Positions 6,626 through 9,697 of a stretch of DNA of 9,697 bases are shown here, one piece after another. Below the pieces are notes generated by a model that saw only the letters and a program-made list of their open reading frames with translations, was not told the origin of the DNA and did no database searches. The translations under genes were made by a program, and so were the position numbers. How positions within the stretch are numbered: the first letter of the stretch is position 1; each line of letters begins with the position of its first letter. Where the stretch lies: contig RZYK01000069.1 in the NCBI GenBank assembly GCA_009930355.1, forward strand, positions 1 through 9,697, written 5' to 3'. Source of the stretch: Campylobacterota bacterium. Lineage in GTDB: Bacteria; Campylobacterota; Campylobacteria; Campylobacterales; Sulfurospirillaceae.

Positions 6626-7138
6626 TTGGAATACTATAAATGGGTTCTCATTTTTCACATTATGTCATTTTTATCATGGATGGCGATGCTATTTTACCTC
6701 CCACGTCTTTTTGTGTACCACGTTGAACATGCTGAAAAAAAAGGCTTTGTGGAAATCGTGAAAATTCAAGAATATAAAATGTACACATACATTGGGCTAC
6801 CTGCTTTTTGGGCTACCCTTGCAAGTGGGCTTTTCATGATTGCTCTTGATTCGCAATTGCTCTCAAGTGGTGGGTGGATTTACGCTAAATTTGCGGTTTT
6901 ATTTGCCCTAATACTCTACTCTTTTTCGCTCGAGAAATACCGCCTAGAGCTTGCCAATGGCACCTGTACGAAAAGTGGCAAATTCTTTCGTGCTTACAAC
7001 GAAGTACCTACGGCTTTGTCTATTTTAATTGTAGGATATGTTATCACCAAAAGCTTTTCATGGGCATTTACACTTATTACGTTAGGTATTTTTGCCATGA
7101 TTATTGATGTTATTTTAGATGGAAAAGAGAAAAAATAA
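6626..7138 (+). CDS. hemJ: HemJ-type protoporphyrinogen IX oxidase (membrane protein)
   Basis: Inner-membrane enzyme that oxidises protoporphyrinogen IX to protoporphyrin IX late in heme synthesis, used by bacteria lacking HemG/HemY. 170 aa with about four to five hydrophobic helices. The family blocks are HIMSFLSWMAMLFYLPRLFVYH (first and last His are H11 and H32, with R27 between), GWIYAKF with K88, and FFRAYNEVPT (120-129); H11, K88 and the NEVP block are the residues the family conserves. The start is TTG at 6626, chosen because AAGGA sits six bases upstream and the protein then begins MEYYKWVLIFH as in relatives; the next ATG would be out of register with the family start. Its stop lies inside the palindrome it shares with the convergent cytochrome operon, a heme-dependent partner. 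Confidence 0.9.
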   Translation: MEYYKWVLIFHIMSFLSWMAMLFYLPRLFVYHVEHAEKKGFVEIVKIQEYKMYTYIGLPAFWATLASGLFMIALDSQLLSSGGWIYAKFAVLFALILYSFSLEKYRLELANGTCTKSGKFFRAYNEVPTALSILIVGYVITKSFSWAFTLITLGIFAMIIDVILDGKEKK

Positions 7139-7162
7139 TCTTTACATGTAAAGATTATTTTT
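7131..7162. terminator. Perfect 32-bp palindrome, bidirectional terminator between hemJ and the Rieske operon
   Basis: Bases 7131-7146 are exactly the reverse complement of 7147-7162, centred on TTACATGTAA. On each strand an AT-rich stem ends in a run of U, so it can terminate both convergent transcripts. It contains the hemJ stop (TAA, 7136-7138) and the stop of the minus-strand small protein (7142-7144). The stem has few GC pairs, so efficiency is uncertain. Confidence 0.7.
7142..7151. repeat. TTACATGTAA palindrome, copy 7 (core of the convergent terminator)
   Basis: Perfect copy at the centre of the 32-bp palindrome. On the minus strand it encodes Leu-Tyr-Met-stop, the end of the small membrane protein. 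Confidence 0.85.
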
Positions 7163-7426
7163 AACCCGTCCTAGAATAATTTTTGCATAAATCAGCGCAG
7201 AAAGTAACAAAAAATAGCCTACAAAAGTATAGCCCAGTTTTTCCCTTTCTTTAAGCTCTTTTCTATCGTGTGCATCTTCTTGGGATTTTTCAGATGTTTG
7301 AATCGTTAATATTGGCTGTATTTGCGTTACCACAGTACCATGATAATGCTTAGGCAGTACCTCTAAACCCACATACAAAACGCTCATAAAAAAGAGGATG
7401 ATGAGAAAAATCTTAAGATTTGGCAT
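7142..7426 (-). CDS. Small two-helix membrane protein, last gene of the Rieske/cytochrome b operon
   Basis: 94 aa, not recognised. Hydrophobic helix about 4-23, then a polar, charged loop about 24-64 (with PKHYHG at 25-30 and a KELKEREK stretch), then a second helix about 66-85 and a basic tail RVKNN. By the positive-inside rule both ends are cytoplasmic and the loop is periplasmic. There are no Cys residues and no CxxCH, so it is not a c-type cytochrome. It is real: it overlaps the cytochrome b end by 14 bp and has a strong AAGGAAG ribosome-binding site within that gene, implying coupled translation. It stands where many Campylobacterota have a diheme cytochrome c. Probably an accessory or stabilising subunit of the Rieske/cytochrome b complex; this is inference from position only. 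Confidence 0.8.
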   Translation of the reverse strand: MPNLKIFLIILFFMSVLYVGLEVLPKHYHGTVVTQIQPILTIQTSEKSQEDAHDRKELKEREKLGYTFVGYFLLLSALIYAKIILGRVKNNLYM

Positions 7427-8573
7427 GTGCTTCCTTTTGAGATAAAAACGGTAAAAGAATAAAAAGCATCATAATCACGCTTGAAAAAACAAATCCCAAC
7501 CACAACGTCAGCTCTGTTGTAGGCAATTTTCCTAAAATCGTAAGCGCCACCAACGAGAGTACCAACGCCCAAAACCACACACAAAAGTAGGGACGTTGGT
7601 GCGCTGGAATACGGCGTGGATTTTTATCCAAAAGTGGCATCCATAACAATCCCATATTTACCACAACCAAAGAAGCCATGCCAATGTAGGAGCCTTTAAT
7701 AAAGCCTATATCAAAGAAGAAGCTCTTTAGCAGTTGTAACATCCATAAAAAATACCACTCAGGATAGATATGAGCAGGTGTATCGGCTGGATTTGCGGGG
7801 GTAAGATTGAGCGCATCAAAGGCTAAATAATCATGAAAAAAGACACAATAAAAAAAGAACGCTAAAAAGAGCGTACACGCTAAAAGCGGTTTTAAAACGG
7901 CATTGGAAAAAAACGGTTTTGGCTCTTTTGGGGGGAGGGCATGTTTACTAAAACGCTCCTCTTTGCTTACATGTAAACCTTTGCGTGTCCATGATAGTTT
8001 GGTCGTAGCGTACCATTTCATAAAATCAATATGCACAAAAATCATCAAGGCAATAGCAAAAGGCATCACCACAATATGCAAAGTATAAAAACGAAGTAGG
8101 GTAATGCCACTCACACTAAAATCGCCTCGCACCCAGAGCACAATGTCTTCACCCGCCCCAGGAATGTACTCCAATAAGCTCGTAATCACCTGCGCCGCCC
8201 AGTAGCTCATTTGCCCCATAGGCAGTACATAGCCTGTAAAGCCAATGACCATGCAACAAAAGTAAAGCACCATACCACTGTACCAGTACTTCATTTTACC
8301 GTGTTTGTAAAAGCCAAAATAGAGCATCCCTAAAAGATGAATGTAAAGCAATAAAAAGAAAAACGTGGAGCCTAGGGCATGGATTTTACGCCACAACCAG
8401 CCATAATTCACTTCTTGCATAATGGTGATATGAACACTCTCAAAGGCTTTATTTGCATCAGGAATATAGTGCATCGCAAGAAAAATGCCAGAGACCAAAA
8501 GCAAAAGGCATAAAACCACCATGATGGTGCCTGTGTAGAGCAAAATGTTAAAGTTACTGAGTTTTAAATTCAT
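7413..8573 (-). CDS. petB: Cytochrome b subunit of a menaquinol-oxidising Rieske/cytochrome b complex
   Basis: Membrane diheme cytochrome b, 386 aa, unsplit (b6 and subunit-IV parts in one chain), about eight helices. Heme-ligand histidines: H65 and H79 in helix B (13 residues between), H166 and H181 in helix D (14 between). The 13/14 spacing is that of b6-type proteins rather than the 13/13 of mitochondrial-type bc1. The Qo site has GYVLPMGQMSYWAAQVIT (114-131) and the PEWY motif (271-274). Expected role: oxidise menaquinol at the outer face, pass one electron to Rieske and one to the b hemes, building proton motive force. Start overlaps the Rieske stop (ATGA, 8570-8573). One TTACATGTAA copy lies in the codons for LHVS 200-203, between the two halves. 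The gene symbol is by analogy. Confidence 0.93.
   Translation of the reverse strand: MNLKLSNFNILLYTGTIMVVLCLLLLVSGIFLAMHYIPDANKAFESVHITIMQEVNYGWLWRKIHALGSTFFFLLLYIHLLGMLYFGFYKHGKMKYWYSGMVLYFCCMVIGFTGYVLPMGQMSYWAAQVITSLLEYIPGAGEDIVLWVRGDFSVSGITLLRFYTLHIVVMPFAIALMIFVHIDFMKWYATTKLSWTRKGLHVSKEERFSKHALPPKEPKPFFSNAVLKPLLACTLFLAFFFYCVFFHDYLAFDALNLTPANPADTPAHIYPEWYFLWMLQLLKSFFFDIGFIKGSYIGMASLVVVNMGLLWMPLLDKNPRRIPAHQRPYFCVWFWALVLSLVALTILGKLPTTELTLWLGFVFSSVIMMLFILLPFLSQKEAHAKS
7967..7976. repeat. TTACATGTAA palindrome, copy 8 (inside cytochrome b gene)
   Basis: Perfect copy; on the minus strand it encodes LHVS (200-203) in a polar loop of cytochrome b. Confidence 0.85.
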
Positions 8574-9070
8574 GCGTTGGCTCTCTCTTTGAGTTGCAAA
8601 TACGCTTCGCCTATTTCTCCAACGATAAGCATATTTTCTTGAACTTTAAAAGGAGGAATCACTAAAGGTTTGCTCACAGGTCCTGAAAGGGCAATGCCAT
8701 TTTGATCAAACTGCCCATTGTGGCAAGGGCAAATAAAGCGTTTGAGGTCGCTTTCATACTTTGGCACACAGCCTAAATGAGTACAAATGCCTATCATCAC
8801 CGTGTAATAATACTCGCCAATTTTCACATCACGTTTTTCATCTAAGCTAAGGGATGCATCTTTTTTAAGAATAAAAAGCGGTTTTTTCTGCCACGTAAAA
8901 AACGAGACTTCATTCAAGGGGAGGGTGGTCGTGTCAATAAATGTGGCGGCATCCAAACGAGCTTTTTTGGGAGGTTCTAAAGAGTTAAACATGGTTTTTA
9001 CACTAAAGTACACACCGCTCCCCGCCAAAGCGATAAGCGAGTAATTCACAATCCTACGGTTCCTATCCAT
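8570..9070 (-). CDS. petA: Rieske [2Fe-2S] protein of the cytochrome b complex
   Basis: Periplasmic iron-sulfur subunit anchored by one N-terminal helix (about 9-28), 166 aa. RNRR at 3-6 just before the helix could be a non-canonical Tat signal; Rieske proteins are usually Tat exported. Cluster ligands: C96-T-H98-L-G-C101 and C114-P-C116-H117; C96, H98, C114 and H117 bind the cluster, and C101-C116 form the family disulfide. The second loop reads CPCHNGQFD rather than the high-potential CPCHGSxYD, so the Ser and Tyr that hydrogen-bond the cluster are Gly119 and Phe121. GPV at 130-132 is the proline-loop equivalent. ATG at 9070 follows AAAAGGA by about eight bases; an in-frame stop directly precedes it, so the start cannot be further upstream. 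First gene of the operon. Confidence 0.93.
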   Translation of the reverse strand: MDRNRRIVNYSLIALAGSGVYFSVKTMFNSLEPPKKARLDAATFIDTTTLPLNEVSFFTWQKKPLFILKKDASLSLDEKRDVKIGEYYYTVMIGICTHLGCVPKYESDLKRFICPCHNGQFDQNGIALSGPVSKPLVIPPFKVQENMLIVGEIGEAYLQLKERANA

Positions 9071-9104
9071 TCACACGTTCCTTTTCCACAACTTCACTGC
9101 GCCC

Positions 9105-9113
9105 ATTTTACCA
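9105..9113 (-). promoter_or_regulatory. Possible extended -10 promoter for the Rieske operon
   Basis: On the minus strand TGGTAAAAT, an extended -10-like box 34 bp before the Rieske ATG. No clear -35. Confidence 0.45.
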
Positions 9114-9136
9114 AAAACTTCCCCGTAGTCATATTT

Positions 9137-9146
9137 TTACATGTAA
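9137..9146. repeat. TTACATGTAA palindrome, copy 9 (divergent intergenic region)
   Basis: Perfect copy, upstream of the candidate -10 boxes of both divergent transcripts, near the Rieske-side promoter. Context T-TTACATGTAA-A. Confidence 0.85.
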
Positions 9147-9191
9147 ACCCTAAAAATTACGTACAAAACGCCCTATACATCGAAAATTATG

Positions 9192-9200
9192 TGCTACAAT
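9192..9200 (+). promoter_or_regulatory. Extended -10 promoter for the YitT-family gene
   Basis: TGCTACAAT, a good extended -10, 32 bp before the GTG start; the transcript would begin near 9207. Confidence 0.55.
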
Positions 9201-9214
9201 CCAAAAAATTATTT

Positions 9215-9224
9215 TTACATGTAA
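9215..9224. repeat. TTACATGTAA palindrome, copy 10 (leader of the YitT-family gene)
   Basis: Perfect copy, 78 bp after copy 9. It lies downstream of the predicted -10, so in the mRNA leader, and its last two bases belong to the AAAGG ribosome-binding site. Confidence 0.85.
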
Positions 9225-9232
9225 AGGTTTTC

Positions 9233-9697
9233 GTGAAGGTTTCAGCTGAAGTAAAAAATTATGGATTTATTGTTTTGGGCTCTTTGTTTTTAGCGTATGG
9301 CATGGTCGCACTCTTCATCCCCAATGCCCTTGTCACGGGCGGAACAAGCGGTATGGCACTTTTGATGCACTACTTTTTTCATTACCCCGTGGGTGTGATG
9401 ATGATGGCGATTAACGCTCCGTTGCTTCTTTTGGGCACGAAGTTTTTTGGCAAATATTTTACCCTTCGAAGCATTATCGCCATTGGTCTTACTTCAATGT
9501 GTATTGATGGTATGCGTGCGTGGATGCACATCGCGCCACTGAGTCAGGATGTCATTTTAGCCGCCATTTTTGGTGGCATTAGCGTGGGCATTGGACTGGG
9601 ATTTATCTTAAGCGGACAAGCATCAGCGGGTGGCTCGACCATCATCGCCAAAATTATTGCCTCAAAAAGTAGCATTAAAGCCTCTACCGTCATGCTC
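9233..9697 (+). CDS. YitT-family (DUF161) membrane protein, N-terminal part (runs off the window)
   Basis: First 155 codons; the gene continues past the window end. Start is GTG at 9233 with AAAGG five bases upstream (9223-9227). Hydrophobic helices at about 11-30, 53-70, 78-92 and 106-128. Family motifs are VTGGTSGMALLMHYF (34-48) and the second repeat-like SGQASAGGSTIIAKII (127-142). YitT proteins are multi-pass inner-membrane proteins of unclear function, normally followed by a cytoplasmic DUF2179 domain that would lie outside the window. It is divergent from the Rieske operon over a 162-bp gap. Confidence 0.88.
   Translation, partial: MKVSAEVKNYGFIVLGSLFLAYGMVALFIPNALVTGGTSGMALLMHYFFHYPVGVMMMAINAPLLLLGTKFFGKYFTLRSIIAIGLTSMCIDGMRAWMHIAPLSQDVILAAIFGGISVGIGLGFILSGQASAGGSTIIAKIIASKSSIKASTVML

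Noticed and set aside
9071..9106. Eleven-codon minus-strand leader frame (MGAVKLWKRNV) ending in TGA right before the Rieske ATG
   Set aside because: No ribosome-binding site, and its ATG would overlap the predicted -10 box, so it is probably not transcribed in full; a chance frame.

Overview
The window looks like chromosomal DNA of a low-GC, menaquinone-using Campylobacterota (epsilonproteobacterial) bacterium, most likely Sulfurospirillum or a close relative. The pointers are AT-rich extended -10 promoters, an sCache chemoreceptor, HemJ-type heme synthesis and a Rieske/cytochrome b operon with low-potential features. The genus is a guess from overall style, not a database result.

Layout: (1) 1-480, minus strand: N-terminal 160 codons of an MFS exporter, divergent from (2) 582-2273, plus: an sCache_2 methyl-accepting chemotaxis protein that ends in a clear terminator. 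(3) 2440-5687, plus: a two-gene McrBC type IV restriction system (GTPase McrB, nuclease McrC, ATGA overlap). (4) 5726-6574, plus: PdxY-type pyridoxal kinase. (5) 6626-7138, plus: HemJ protoporphyrinogen oxidase with a TTG start. (6) 9070-7142, minus: a three-gene operon of Rieske protein, full-length cytochrome b and a small two-helix membrane protein, convergent with hemJ and separated from it by a perfect 32-bp palindrome that supplies a stop codon to each strand. (7) From 9233 on, plus: 5' part of a YitT-family membrane protein, divergent from the Rieske operon. No RNA genes, CRISPR array or intact mobile element was seen.

Three points stand out. First, the 10-bp palindrome TTACATGTAA occurs ten times perfectly (plus two one-mismatch copies), inside genes in two reading frames and between genes. 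This looks like a HIP1-like highly iterated palindrome, and it stamps the peptide LHVK/LHVS into unrelated proteins. Second, McrB is a mosaic: a genome-like AAA+ core carries an unfamiliar, very AT-rich N-terminal domain and an AT-rich DUF4357-like domain inserted between Walker A and Walker B. A good internal ribosome-binding site at the domain border could produce a short McrB, as in E. coli. Third, the Rieske/cytochrome b operon has no cytochrome c1 or diheme c gene next to it; in that place is an unrecognised 94-residue hairpin membrane protein. The Rieske cluster loop lacks the Ser and Tyr that raise redox potential, which fits menaquinol oxidation.

Working together: Rieske, cytochrome b and the small subunit probably form a menaquinol-oxidising membrane complex. 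HemJ supports heme supply. McrBC defends against modified foreign DNA. The MCP reports a small external ligand to the flagellar motor.
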